64,000 nucleotides of DNA from Nocardia sp. BSTN01. Its GTDB lineage: Bacteria; Actinomycetota; Actinomycetes; Mycobacteriales; Mycobacteriaceae. The translations under genes were made by a program, and so were the position numbers. Shown piece by piece: positions 21,081 through 29,787 of this stretch; position 1 is the stretch's first letter, and each line of letters begins with the position of its first letter. The stretch is from contig NZ_JADKYP010000019.1 in the NCBI RefSeq assembly GCF_015354405.1, positions 1-64,000 on the forward strand, read 5' to 3'. Under the pieces are notes generated by a model. That model searched no databases and had not been told where the DNA came from. It saw only the letters and a list, made by a program, of their open reading frames with translations.

Positions 21081-21617
21081 ATGGGTTGCGGCGCGCATCC
21101 TGGTGAAGTGATTCTCGTCGAACCGATGTCCGGGCCGGCCGACGCCGCCGCCTTCAAAGAACTCAATCTGGAATGGATCACCGCTCTGTTCGGCGTCGAA
21201 CCGGCCGATCTCGCCACCCTGGACAACCCGCAGCGGATCGTGGCGGACGGCGGGCAGGTGCTGATCGCACGCGACGGTGACGACCGCGTCGGCTGCGTCG
21301 CCCTCGTCGCGGAGGATCCGGGTGTTTTCGAGATCTCGAAAATGGCGGTCGCGCCGCCGGCCCGGGGCCGGGGGATCGGCCGCCTGCTGCTCAACGCCGC
21401 CATCGACCACGCTCGCGCATCCGGCGCGACCTCGCTGTTCCTGGCGAGCAACGGACGCCTGGCCGATGCCGTGCACCTCTACGAATCGGTGGGATTCGTC
21501 CACGTGCCACCGGCGCAACTGCGGCCGATCCCCTACGATCGTGCCGACGTCTTCATGAAATTCGATCTGACGCACCAGATTTCGGCCGTCCGACCCCTTC
21601 TCGGGACGATCAGTTGA
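21081..21617 (+). CDS. GNAT-family N-acetyltransferase
   Basis: 178 residues with the acetyl-CoA-binding motif A in KMAVAPPARGRGIGRLLLNAAID (R/Q-x-x-G-x-G/A pattern seen as RGRGIG) and motif B in LYESVGFVHVP. ATG 21081 is preferred over TTG 21072. The last codons overlap the convergent lipoprotein gene by 8 nt. Probably controlled by the divergent LysR protein. The substrate amine is unknown. Confidence 0.88.
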   Translation: MGCGAHPGEVILVEPMSGPADAAAFKELNLEWITALFGVEPADLATLDNPQRIVADGGQVLIARDGDDRVGCVALVAEDPGVFEISKMAVAPPARGRGIGRLLLNAAIDHARASGATSLFLASNGRLADAVHLYESVGFVHVPPAQLRPIPYDRADVFMKFDLTHQISAVRPLLGTIS

Positions 21618-22257
21618 TGGGCGGACGTCCCTGCGTGTCCACGCCCGAGCCGTTCCAGTGGAACGACACCGTCGTATAGGTTCCGTCGGAGCAGGCGTTG
21701 CAGCTGCCCGGCGTCTTGTAGGTCAGTACGACGGTGTCGTCGGTACCGGCCCGGGTGTCGACGGTGGTGAACGCCTGGGCTTTCGGCGTCGCGGTGCCGA
21801 CGTAGTCGCCCCGGTGGAACAGCAGTGCGTGCTCCGGTGAGCTCGCGGTGGCCCTTTGGATGGTCACCACCACGACCGACAGTGTCGAACACCGGTTGTA
21901 GGTGCCGCGCAATGCGGGCGGGTTGTCGTTCCACGCCCAGCTGACACCACCACCGGCGTCGTACGGGGGCAGGGTCGCTACGGCCCGGCGAATCTCCGCC
22001 GCCGAGAGGTCGGCGGCGCAGTCCGCCGAGCCGGAATTCTTAGTGGCGGGCGCGGTTTCGCGCGTGGTGTGGTCGGCCGGTGTCGGTGACACCGCCGCAG
22101 GTGAAGCGGAACTCTTAGCGGCGGAAGCATTCTCGGTCCCATTTCCGCAGCCGGCCAGCGTGACGAGAGCTACGCCGGCGACCACCGGCAGCCATGCCCT
22201 CCGGAGTGGTCGGCGCGGGAGGTGAGTGGCGGCGAAGCGTGGCGCGGCGACGGTCAT
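21610..22257 (-). CDS. LppP/LprE-like secreted lipoprotein
   Basis: 215 residues. Signal peptide RAWLPVVAGVALVTLAGCGNG with the lipobox LAGC, followed by a Ser/Thr/Ala-rich linker and a compact domain with paired Cys (SADCAADLSAAEIRRAVATLP, YNRCSTLSVVVVTI, GSCNACSDGTY). The closing part DTVVLTYKTPG and HRGDYVGTATPKA matches the LppP/LprE family of actinobacterial lipoproteins. ATG 22257; the frame open upstream to 22830 is not coding. Membrane-anchored on the outer face; function unknown. Confidence 0.85.
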   Translation of the reverse strand: MTVAAPRFAATHLPRRPLRRAWLPVVAGVALVTLAGCGNGTENASAAKSSASPAAVSPTPADHTTRETAPATKNSGSADCAADLSAAEIRRAVATLPPYDAGGGVSWAWNDNPPALRGTYNRCSTLSVVVVTIQRATASSPEHALLFHRGDYVGTATPKAQAFTTVDTRAGTDDTVVLTYKTPGSCNACSDGTYTTVSFHWNGSGVDTQGRPPIN

Positions 22258-22435
22258 ATGTCGAGTGTGGCGGATGGGCCCGGTGAGTCCCTTCGTTTTC
22301 CGAGCGAACGGTGACCCCAGTTTTCGTGTCAAGCAACTGGAACCTGCCGGGCGGCGCGGCAACTGCGTAGCGTTCGACGGACACGTCGCCGGGGGAACGG
22401 CGACGTCGTCGGCTTCTGCAGAACAGGAAGACATC

Positions 22436-22696
22436 GTGTCCGAATTGTCGCTCGCCGCCGCCCCGGAACCCCGACCGCAACTCAGCGCCCGGGAAGTGGA
22501 AGTACTGCTCGCGTGGATTCTCGGCGAGACCAAAGGCGAGGTCTGTCGCAAACTGTTCATCGCGCCCGGAACGGTCAACACCCACCTCGCCCGGATTCGG
22601 GAGAAGTACCGCGCCGCGGGCCGGCCGGCGCCGACGAAGGCCGCCCTCCTGGCACGCGCCCTGCAGGACGGGTATCTGGATCTCGACGACATCTGA
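22436..22696 (+). CDS. Stand-alone LuxR-type HTH protein (86 aa)
   Basis: GTG at 22436 with AGGAAG upstream. Nearly the whole protein is a LuxR/GerE helix-turn-helix: LSAREVEVLLAWILGETKGEVCRKLFIAPGTVNTHLARIR followed by KYRAAGRPAPTKAALLARALQDGYLDL. There is no receiver domain. The end is strikingly like that of the response regulator at 24933-25601 (YLARIRQKYAEAGRPSRTKTELFKRALEDGWLP), so the two are paralogues and may bind the same sites. It converges on the degenerate sensor gene at 22709. Confidence 0.85.
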   Translation: MSELSLAAAPEPRPQLSAREVEVLLAWILGETKGEVCRKLFIAPGTVNTHLARIREKYRAAGRPAPTKAALLARALQDGYLDLDDI

Positions 22697-22708
22697 CGGC
22701 GTGACGGA

Positions 22709-23749
22709 TCAGCCCGGGGCGCCGGCGCGCGGACCGGGGGCGTCGATTTCGATCCGCCGGATGCCGGAGCCGGGATCGTTGACGACGACCGTGGCCAGAA
22801 TCGCCCTGTGCGGCGGCAGAATTCGAACATGAACCGTACCGGCAGCCGTGGTGGCCAACTCCGCGGCGACGGTGCCCAGTATCCGGCGGCGGGCGGCGGC
22901 GGGCAGGTCGTCCAGGCCGTGGTCGTCGATCAGGACGACGTCGACGCCACGTAACCGCGCGTCGCGCGCCGCCGTCGTGACCGGTTCGGCGGCGAGCACG
23001 GGGGCCCGCAGCGTATCGCGCAGATGCGCCTCGATCAGGCGGCAGTCGTCGCGGGTGCGGTCGTCGAGCGGCTGCGGGCCGGCGATGCGTTCCAGAATGG
23101 GGCGAACCATATCGTCCAGGCGCTGGATCTGGGCCCGGCGTTCGTCGAGGGCGGCGGCCGCCGCGGCTTCCGAGCCCACCTGCCGGGTCGATTCCTCCCG
23201 CAGCCGGAAGATGGCCCCAGCGGCGGGGCGCAGGGTGTAGGCGAAGAAGGTCGCCATCATCAGTGGTCCCAGATTGATCGCCGAAATCGCGACGCCGTGA
23301 CCGAAACCCTGCCCGCTCTGCCACGACCACACGGCGGAGATGGCGATCATCGACAGCAGACCGGCCCATGCGGCGCCGGTCCGCCCGCGCACGCACAGGA
23401 ATGTCGCGGTCACCGTCCCGCACCCGAACGACCACAGTTGCGCGACCGAGGTCGGGGGAATCGGCAGGTTGAACAGGGTCAGCGCCGCGGTCGCCGGAAT
23501 CGAGACGGCCAGCGCGGCGGCCGCGGGCAGGGGCAGCGGATCGGGCCGGATGCGCAGCAGAGCCGCGGTCGCGGCGGCGGTGACGGCCAGTCCCGCGAGC
23601 ACCGGCCACAGGTGACGGGTCTGCTGGGCGGACGAAAGGCTCAGTGCCGCTTCCGAAATCAGGTAGAAACCCGCGATCAGCCAGGCGGGCCGGGTATCCA
23701 TGCCCAGGAGGGTGCGAGCATCGCGGACGGGTCCGGTGGCCGCGCTCAT
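22709..23749 (-). CDS. Membrane protein resembling a histidine kinase without ATPase motifs
   Basis: 346 residues. About five transmembrane spans in the first 190 (TRPAWLIAGFYLISEAALSLS, LWPVLAGLAVTAAATAALL, ALAVSIPATAALTLF and others), then a helical linker (ALDERRAQIQRLDDMVRPILERIAG) and a C-terminal alpha/beta region (LRGVDVVLIDDHGLDDLP, TVHVRILPPHRAILATVVV). The layout copies the sensor kinase just upstream, but the phospho-acceptor His and the N, G1 and G2 boxes are not seen. Its ATG overlaps the kinase stop (ATGA), so it is co-translated with it. It may tune the real kinase rather than phosphorylate. Confidence 0.7.
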   Translation of the reverse strand: MSAATGPVRDARTLLGMDTRPAWLIAGFYLISEAALSLSSAQQTRHLWPVLAGLAVTAAATAALLRIRPDPLPLPAAAALAVSIPATAALTLFNLPIPPTSVAQLWSFGCGTVTATFLCVRGRTGAAWAGLLSMIAISAVWSWQSGQGFGHGVAISAINLGPLMMATFFAYTLRPAAGAIFRLREESTRQVGSEAAAAAALDERRAQIQRLDDMVRPILERIAGPQPLDDRTRDDCRLIEAHLRDTLRAPVLAAEPVTTAARDARLRGVDVVLIDDHGLDDLPAAARRRILGTVAAELATTAAGTVHVRILPPHRAILATVVVNDPGSGIRRIEIDAPGPRAGAPG

Positions 23750-24963
23750 CGCCCGACCGCCCGCCACGACAGGTGAATCCGGGTGCCGGCGCCCGGACGG
23801 CTCCGCACCTCGACCTCGCCGCCGGGCATGCGGCGCACCCGTTCCACGATGCTGACGGCCAGTCCGAGGCGGTGGGAGGGGACCTTCGCCGGATCGAATC
23901 CGCGGCCGTCGTCGGTCACGACGAGTTCGATCCGCCCGTCGTCGAATCGCAGGTGCACCGTGCGCGCGGCATCCGCTCCTGCGTGAATGACGCTGTTGCG
24001 CACGGCTTCGGCGACGGCGGCGCCCAGGACCTGTATCGGTTCGGCGGGAAAGTAGCGGTCGCCGCCGGCCGGGTCCTCACGCACCGTGACCGGCAGCCGG
24101 TCGTCGACGTCGGCGACCGCGGTGCGGATGTGCGCGGCCGCCGTCGCGGCCGTAAAACCTCGTGCGCCTTCGGAACCCACGTCGTCCAGCTTGCCCAATG
24201 CCAATTCGGCCTGGTGGCGTACCTCGTCGCGCTGAGTTCCGCGCGCGGCTGCCAGCAGGGTCGACATCACCCAGTCGTGCAGCAGTGCGTTGAACCGGGC
24301 GCGTTGGACGGTGCGCGCGGTCGCCGCCGCGGCGGCGGCCGCGGCCTCGTGGGCTTCGGTCCGGGTCGCGTCCAGAATCCGTCCGGTGCGCATCGCCATC
24401 AGCCCGGCCGCGACGAAGAGCAGGCAGAAGCTGATCGCGAACATGAGGTCCGGGACGAGGCGGCCGTTGTGTCCGGGCGCCCGGCAGAAATGGTTGACCA
24501 GCTGGACCGGGATCACCGCCGCGAGCAGTACGGCCACGGTGCGGCCCGCGGGCCAGACCAGTGCCGCGGACAATCCGGCCAAGCCGGGAATGGTGGATAT
24601 CCAGGCATCGGCGCGCAGCAGTTCGCCGTTCCACGCCACGGGCCACAGGGCGGCCGCGACCACGAAGCCCAGGGCGGTGACGGCGGCGGTCGCGCGGACC
24701 CACCGGAGGTCGGGATGAAACGAGAGCAGACCCATCACCACCGCCGGGCCGTAGACGATGCCCACGGCGAGCACGGTCCACCAGAGGGCCAGGTCGTCGG
24801 CCTGGCTGATGATGGTCGCGGCCATCAGGAACAGATAGGCCACATACCCGGACGACAGGAAGCGGGCGAACAACCGGGTGATGCGGTCCTCGGCCGGTCC
24901 GGCCGTCGTCCGTGCGCGACCGGCGTCCGGATCTACCGGCGTCGACGTGGTATCGGCAGCCAC
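23746..24963 (-). CDS. Two-component sensor histidine kinase (NarL-type partner)
   Basis: 405 residues. Six or so membrane spans between residues 30 and 190. Dimerisation helix with ARFNALLHDWVMSTLLAA, where the His is the likely phospho-acceptor (HisKA_3-like). ATPase domain: N box AVAEAVRNSVIHAG, G1 VTDDGRGFDP, and the end GLAVSIVERVRRMPGGEVEVRS. The GTG at 24963 lies inside the response-regulator gene (31-nt overlap), and its stop overlaps the next gene, so three genes are translationally coupled. Signal unknown. Confidence 0.88.
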   Translation of the reverse strand: MAADTTSTPVDPDAGRARTTAGPAEDRITRLFARFLSSGYVAYLFLMAATIISQADDLALWWTVLAVGIVYGPAVVMGLLSFHPDLRWVRATAAVTALGFVVAAALWPVAWNGELLRADAWISTIPGLAGLSAALVWPAGRTVAVLLAAVIPVQLVNHFCRAPGHNGRLVPDLMFAISFCLLFVAAGLMAMRTGRILDATRTEAHEAAAAAAAATARTVQRARFNALLHDWVMSTLLAAARGTQRDEVRHQAELALGKLDDVGSEGARGFTAATAAAHIRTAVADVDDRLPVTVREDPAGGDRYFPAEPIQVLGAAVAEAVRNSVIHAGADAARTVHLRFDDGRIELVVTDDGRGFDPAKVPSHRLGLAVSIVERVRRMPGGEVEVRSRPGAGTRIHLSWRAVGR

Positions 24964-25601
24964 CCGTCCTCCAGAGCGCGTTTGAACAGTTCGGTTTTGG
25001 TGCGCGACGGCCGCCCCGCCTCCGCGTATTTCTGCCGGATCCGGGCCAGATAGGCGTTGACCGTGTCTTCGGTCAGGCCGGTGAGCCGCGCGACCCGGGC
25101 CGCCGGTTCGCCCGAGGCGTACAGGGCCAGGACATCGCGCTGGCGGGGGCTGAGCGTGACCGTGGCGAAGTTCTCGTCGGAGTCGATGGCGATCGCCCAC
25201 TCCGTCGTCGGCACCTGGTGTCCGGCCGCGGCATCGCGCACGGCGGCGGCGACCACCTCGTCGCGTTCCGACTTCCGCACCACGCCGAGAACGCCGGCTC
25301 GGGCGGCGGCGCGCACCAGGAACGGTTCGTCGCCGGAGGTGAACACCAGGGTTTCGATGCCGGCGGCCCGCAGGTGCTCGATATTGGTGGCGGGGGAGGA
25401 CCCGTCGGGAAGCCGCAGGTCGAGCACGACGAGTGCCAGATCCGTTGTGACGGCCAGTAATTCGGTCACCGATGCGGCCGTGGCCGCGATCGTGACGGTG
25501 GGCTCGTCGGCGAGGATCTGGCGCAGCCCCGCGATGGTGACCTGGTGATCCTCGACGACGCCGATGCGATACGGGCTCTCGGCCGCGACATTCTCCTGCA
25601 C
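24933..25601 (-). CDS. NarL/LuxR-family response regulator
   Basis: 222 residues. Receiver domain 1-130: IGVVEDHQVTIAGL (acidic pocket), phospho-acceptor Asp in LALVVLDLRLPDGS, Thr/Ser and Lys positions in LVFTSGD and VRKSERD. Output domain: LSPRQRDVLALYASGEP and DTVNAYLARIRQKYAEAG (LuxR HTH). First gene of the regulator-kinase-degenerate kinase operon. The adjacent 240-bp region (25602-25840) holds the promoter and no other gene. Confidence 0.92.
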   Translation of the reverse strand: MQENVAAESPYRIGVVEDHQVTIAGLRQILADEPTVTIAATAASVTELLAVTTDLALVVLDLRLPDGSSPATNIEHLRAAGIETLVFTSGDEPFLVRAAARAGVLGVVRKSERDEVVAAAVRDAAAGHQVPTTEWAIAIDSDENFATVTLSPRQRDVLALYASGEPAARVARLTGLTEDTVNAYLARIRQKYAEAGRPSRTKTELFKRALEDGWLPIPRRRR

Positions 25602-25840
25602 CCTGCCCCCTCCTGTGCCGGCCGTGCCCGGCGGCGCCGGTCTCGGCGCGCGAATCCGGCAACGGATGATGATTGTTATTCACTCCGCCGGGGTAATTCA
25701 TTACGTCCAGCCGCTCGAGGGTCTACGGACGATTGACCACCCGTCGTCCGAAACGCCGACTGGCGCACTCGCTGCGGCGGGGCAGACTGAGCGGTATGGG
25801 ATGGCAGCGCCCCAGGTTCGAGGAAGGAGGCGTGGTGGTC

Positions 25841-26233
25841 GTGACGGCAGAACCGCGCCATGTGCCCACGGTGACGGTGGATTCCGACGATCTCGCCGAA
25901 CTGATCCTCGCCGTGCATACCGTGGTCACCGATGTGCCGCGCCGGCTACGCCGCCGGCAGGGCAACGTCGTCGACATCGTCGCGGCGACGGTCAGTGATA
26001 TCCGGCCCACGGACGCGGGACGCCGGCATCGACTGCTGCGCACCCCGGCAGCGGCCTTCGCGGTCACCCAGCGCGGCGAAACGATCGACGTCGTCGTCGA
26101 GCACGGCGATACCGTCGCCTGCGCCAGCTTCTTCGATCAAACGCCCGCGGCCCACACGGATTTCGCCGCCTGGCTCGCCGAACACACCCACGACGCCCTG
26201 CGCGACCGCCACATCCACTCGATCCTGACCTGA
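25841..26233 (+). CDS. Hypothetical protein (130 aa)
   Basis: AAGGAGG at 25824-25830 precedes a run of GTG codons (25832, 25835, 25841). 25841 gives the best spacing, and an ATG at 25796 is possible but would put the SD inside the gene. The protein is soluble, with DDLAELILAVHTVVTDVPRRLR at the start and DFAAWLAEHTHDALRDRH at the end. No motif was recognised. Confidence 0.65.
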   Translation: MTAEPRHVPTVTVDSDDLAELILAVHTVVTDVPRRLRRRQGNVVDIVAATVSDIRPTDAGRRHRLLRTPAAAFAVTQRGETIDVVVEHGDTVACASFFDQTPAAHTDFAAWLAEHTHDALRDRHIHSILT

Positions 26234-26264
26234 GCGTCGCGCCGCCGCCGGTCCCCCTTATCCG

Positions 26265-26967
26265 TTACTGCCCAACGGGTTGGCTCTCGAGCGGTGCCAG
26301 CACCGCCGCCAGTCCGGGCCGGGCGGCGTCGCCGGCCGCGACGGTGTATTCGAACTGCAGATCCGCTCTGCGGCAGATGTTTTCGTCACGTTGCAGGCAG
26401 CGTCCGAGTTCGGCGAGAATCCGGGCCTCGGCGTACCCCGACGGGACGTCGGGCCGGGGCGCGGTCGCCGTGCCCACCCAGTACGCCGGTGCGGTCCGGG
26501 GCAGGCGGGTGCGCAGCAGCGCCGTCGTGTCGCGGCCGTCGTCGCCCGGCGGAAGCGGAATCAGTGCGACCCAGCCCGAAATATCCATGCGCACAAGGAC
26601 TCCCGGCAGCGATTCGACGCGGTGACGCAGATCGGCCGCCGCGTCGCCGATGTCGGGACCCAGCCGGAAGACCGTGATCAGGTAGCGCTCGGCGAGCCGC
26701 ATGGGGGCGCGCCCCGGCCATTGCTGCGGATCGCGGCCGGTGAGCAGGGTATCGGTCACCGCGCGCCGGTGTTCCATGAGCTCATAGTGGGGATCGTGCG
26801 CGCGGTCGGTCGCGGCCTTCACGATGCGCTGGGTGAGCAGCGAAATCCGCGGCCACCAGCGATTCCGGGAGCCTCGGATACGGCGGCACCACCCTGTAGA
26901 ACCCGTCCACCATCGCCACGACGCTGCGGTACAGCCCCTCGATTTCCGGCCCCGTGGGCAGTGTCAT
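26265..26967 (-). pseudogene. PucR-like transcriptional regulator, frameshifted and lacking the C-terminal HTH
   Basis: ATG 26967 has a GGAGG-like site upstream and starts MTLPTGPEIEGLYRSVVAMV, then VVPPYPRLPESLVAA. A one-base insertion near 26846 moves the frame. Reading on in the -1 frame gives ISLLTQRIVKAATDRAHDP, MEHRRAVTDTLLTGRDP and a GGDEF-like middle (ERYLITVFRLGPDIGD, VRMDISGWVALIPLPPGD, AEARILAELGRCLQ). The C-terminus stops at LAAVLAPLESQPVGQ, exactly where PucR proteins would enter the helix-turn-helix. Without correction, two separate peptides result (26822-26265 and the short N-terminal one). Likely a decaying regulator. Confidence 0.65.
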
Positions 26968-27128
26968 GGCAGGCCCCTCCGTCCCGCGCGGCGACGACAT
27001 TCGCTCGATGGTATCGGTGCCGGGCCGGGGTGGTAGGCGGTTGCGCGGGCGACCGGATCGACTCCGGCGATCCGATCGGCCGTGGCGAGCGGGATCGGGG
27101 TGCACATGGCGGGTTCGTCCGCGGGGAC

Positions 27129-28337
27129 CTACCAGTAACGGACCTGCTTCCCGTCGGTGTCGGTGATGAAGACGAGGGCGTCGGCGGTGTCGAGATCCGC
27201 CCGTCGCAGCGGGATGTGGCCGAGGACCATCGGTTCACCCGTGGCGATCGCCGCCGGTAGCGAGTCACGCAATTCGCTTGCGGGAAAAAGGGTTCGGCGT
27301 GTCGTCGCCTGCCCCAGCGCGCCCTGCAGGGTGGCCGGATCGCAGGCGGGGGCGCCGTCGGTCGCCACGACCGTGTAGCGGTCGGCGAGCGAGAGGGCGA
27401 CGAGCGCCCCGGCTCCACCCCAGCCGGGCGTGTCCTCACCGGGGGAGTGCGCGCGCTGGAGGTGGGCGTTGTGCGCGAAGACGAGACTCGGCCCGCGGTG
27501 GCGCTCCCGCTCGGCGATCGCCAGCAGGTTGTCGGCCATCATCTCGGCGCGCACGCTCAGCAGGGCGGCGAGGCGATCGGTCGCCGGAGTGGCCATGGCC
27601 GCGTGGTAACGCAGCAGCCCCAGTGCGGTGCGAGCCTGGGCGACGGCCCGGTCGTAGCCGATCGGATCGGCCGGTCGCAGACCGGGACCCGCGCGGTGCA
27701 GGGCGCCGGCGAGGTCGTCGGCGACGACGCGCAGGGCACGGGCACGGTCGGAATTGCCGACCGAGGCGGCCGGATCGAACATGGCCGCCTCGTTCGTCCA
27801 CTCGGCATCCGCACCGAGCAGCGCGTCGAGGTCACGTGCCGACTCCGGCCGCAGCGCCGCGGGCAGATAGTCGGTGACCGCCGACAGCGTGTGTCGCGGA
27901 CTCGGCGCGGCGGAGATCTCCACCGGCGCGTCGAATCCGTAGCAGTGCACGTGATCTCGCGGCGACCGGCCGGCATTGTAGGCGCGCAGCCAGGCGACGA
28001 GTTCGCGGTTGCCCGGGACGGTGCCGAAGCCGTGGCTGAATCCGGTGGCGAGGACCTCGTCGATATCGGCGGTGGCGCCGCGGACGTAGTCGTCGACGCG
28101 GGTGGCGGCGAACAGATCGATCTCCAGCGCGATCGACCGGAATCCCCGCTCCACGAGGTGGGCCAGAATGTCGTTGCGCAGCAACGGGAATGCCGCGATT
28201 CCGTGCGTCGGCTCGCCGAGTCCGAGCAGCGCCGGAGGTTCGGGGCGCGCGGCGAGCAGTTCGTCGAGCGTGCGGCCCAGACTCACCGGGTCGTCGAGTG
28301 GGCGGCCGACGGCACGCAGGGTGGTGGCAGTGGACAT
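27129..28337 (-). CDS. Erythromycin esterase-like protein
   Basis: 402 residues. Ere-family features: LLGLGEPTHGIAAFPLLRNDI near residue 40 (the conserved G-E-x-T-H with the His taken as catalytic), GFRSIALEIDLF, HVHCYGFDAPVE, and FAHNAHLQRAHSP near residue 300 with the second conserved His. The start ATG 28337 is preceded by GAAAGGGG. It is divergent from a double MerR regulator; the gap (28338-28451) is 114 bp. Family members hydrolyse macrolide lactones, but many actinobacterial ones have other substrates, so resistance is only a possibility. Confidence 0.85.
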   Translation of the reverse strand: MSTATTLRAVGRPLDDPVSLGRTLDELLAARPEPPALLGLGEPTHGIAAFPLLRNDILAHLVERGFRSIALEIDLFAATRVDDYVRGATADIDEVLATGFSHGFGTVPGNRELVAWLRAYNAGRSPRDHVHCYGFDAPVEISAAPSPRHTLSAVTDYLPAALRPESARDLDALLGADAEWTNEAAMFDPAASVGNSDRARALRVVADDLAGALHRAGPGLRPADPIGYDRAVAQARTALGLLRYHAAMATPATDRLAALLSVRAEMMADNLLAIAERERHRGPSLVFAHNAHLQRAHSPGEDTPGWGGAGALVALSLADRYTVVATDGAPACDPATLQGALGQATTRRTLFPASELRDSLPAAIATGEPMVLGHIPLRRADLDTADALVFITDTDGKQVRYW

Positions 28338-28451
28338 GGATACCCCTTTCCGGCAGCGAATACCCTCGACGCTATCGTTGAAGGGTCGGGTGAAACTTCT
28401 GCGGAAACGAGCTGGGAAAACATCGGTCGAAGTCTCAAACGGAGGTACACC

Positions 28452-29147
28452 CTGCGACCCGTCGATCTCGCCCGCGAACACGGATTGTCCCCGCAGGCGA
28501 TCCGCAATTACGACGATGCGGGCATTCTGCCGCCGACCGAACGCACCGAGACCGGTTACCGCCGCTACACCCCGCGGCACGCTCTGGCACTGCGCGCCTT
28601 CCTCGCTCTTCGCGCCGGGCACGGGCATCGGCAGGCCGCGGAGATCATGCGCGCGGTCCATCGCGACGACCTGGAATCCGTCTACCGGCTCATCGACGCC
28701 GCACATGTCGCACTACTGACCGAACGCGGCATTCGCACCGAAGTCGCGACGGCCCTGAGCGGCCTGTCCATCGCGCCCGCACCGGTTCCCGGGCCGCCGC
28801 TGACCGTGGGCGAACTCGCGCGCCGGATCGGGGTGCATCCGGCGACCCTGCGCACCTGGGAAACCCACGGCATCCTGCGCCCCGACCGCGATCGGGCGAC
28901 GGGCTACCGCCGGTACGGACCGGACTGCGTGCGTGACGCCGAGATCGCCAGGCAACTGCGCCGCGGGGGTTATCTGCTACCTCAGGTCGCGCAGTTCCTG
29001 GAGTCGTTGCGCGCGGCGGGCGGCGCGGCGGCGTTGAGTGTATTTCTCGAGGTGTGGCAGCAGCGTCTGATGGCCCGTAGTCGCGATCTCCTGGCCGGCG
29101 CTGCCCGGCTCGACGAGTACCTGACGTGGGTGAATCCGGCCCGGTAG
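28452..29147 (+). CDS. TioE-like regulator with two MerR-type DNA-binding domains (CTG start)
   Basis: 231 residues from CTG 28452. GGAGG at 28441-28445 stands 6 nt before the CTG, and no ATG/GTG/TTG is in frame between the SD and the HTH, so CTG initiation is inferred. MerR module 1: RPVDLAREHGLSPQAIRNYDDAGILPPTERTETGYRRYTPR (read in parts). Module 2 after residue 115: LTVGELARRIGVHPATLRTWETHGIL and GYRRYGPDCV. This is the TioE organisation. Divergent from the Ere-like gene, which is the likely target. Confidence 0.85.
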   Translation: MRPVDLAREHGLSPQAIRNYDDAGILPPTERTETGYRRYTPRHALALRAFLALRAGHGHRQAAEIMRAVHRDDLESVYRLIDAAHVALLTERGIRTEVATALSGLSIAPAPVPGPPLTVGELARRIGVHPATLRTWETHGILRPDRDRATGYRRYGPDCVRDAEIARQLRRGGYLLPQVAQFLESLRAAGGAAALSVFLEVWQQRLMARSRDLLAGAARLDEYLTWVNPAR

Positions 29148-29235
29148 CCGCTCCGTGTCTCGCGCGGACTCGTAATGGGTTGTGGCGCTTGGCCGATGGG
29201 TATGTCAGGGACATCATCAGACCGAAGGAGGCAGC

Positions 29236-29703
29236 GTGAAACGATGGATCGTGCGTACGTTGGCGATGGCCGGTGCGGCAGCGCCACTGGCGTTCGGCGG
29301 TGTGGCCGGCGCGGAACCGTCCGGCCCCGTGTACTTCTCCGCGGGGAGTTTGAACTGCTCGATCGCCGACGACGGCAGCGTGGGATGCGACCTCGCCAGT
29401 CCGACCTGGATGTCCATCCAGCTCGGCGGCAACGTCTCGGTGCCGGTGCCCTTCGTCCGCGAGGTCGTCATCGACGTGCCGTGGGCGCCCGCGCATCCGG
29501 GGTTCGATGCCGGGACTCCGCACACCCTTCCCGGCGGCAACCCGGATATCTCGACCTACGGCCAGAGCGCCGGGTCCGGGCCGACGGCCGGACCCGCGGT
29601 CTCACATGCCGGGGCGACGTGCGCGGTCGGCTTCCACGGCAGCTTCTCCTGTGATGCCAAGGGTCACCACTTCTTCTACTACGAGCAGATCACCGGCAGC
29701 TGA
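29236..29703 (+). CDS. Secreted protein of unknown function (155 aa)
   Basis: AAGGAGG at 29225-29231 and GTG at 29236. Signal peptide VKRWIVRTLAMAGAAAPLAFG with cleavage expected after GVAGA. The mature part has three to four Cys (SLNCSIADDGSVGCDL, ATCAVGFHGSFSCDAKG) that could form two disulfides, and ends in HHFFYYEQITGS. Nothing matches a known catalytic motif. A long inverted repeat follows the stop. Confidence 0.75.
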   Translation: MKRWIVRTLAMAGAAAPLAFGGVAGAEPSGPVYFSAGSLNCSIADDGSVGCDLASPTWMSIQLGGNVSVPVPFVREVVIDVPWAPAHPGFDAGTPHTLPGGNPDISTYGQSAGSGPTAGPAVSHAGATCAVGFHGSFSCDAKGHHFFYYEQITGS

Positions 29704-29719
29704 TCCGGCGGACGCAAAC

Positions 29720-29773
29720 CCTGTCGCGCAATTGGCCCGCACTCCGATGGATTGGGACGAATTGCGCGACAGG
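29720..29773. terminator. Long inverted repeat, bidirectional terminator
   Basis: Perfect 14-bp arms CCTGTCGCGCAATT / AATTGCGCGACAGG with a 26-nt loop, between the convergent genes ending at 29703 and 29788. The right arm is followed by CTTTTCC. Good candidate for a shared stop. Confidence 0.7.
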
Positions 29774-29787
29774 CTTTTCCGGGCCGG

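Noticed and set aside
27129-28337. Calling the Ere-like gene a macrolide-resistance determinant
   Set aside because: Only the fold and the two conserved His regions are visible. Many family members act on other substrates.
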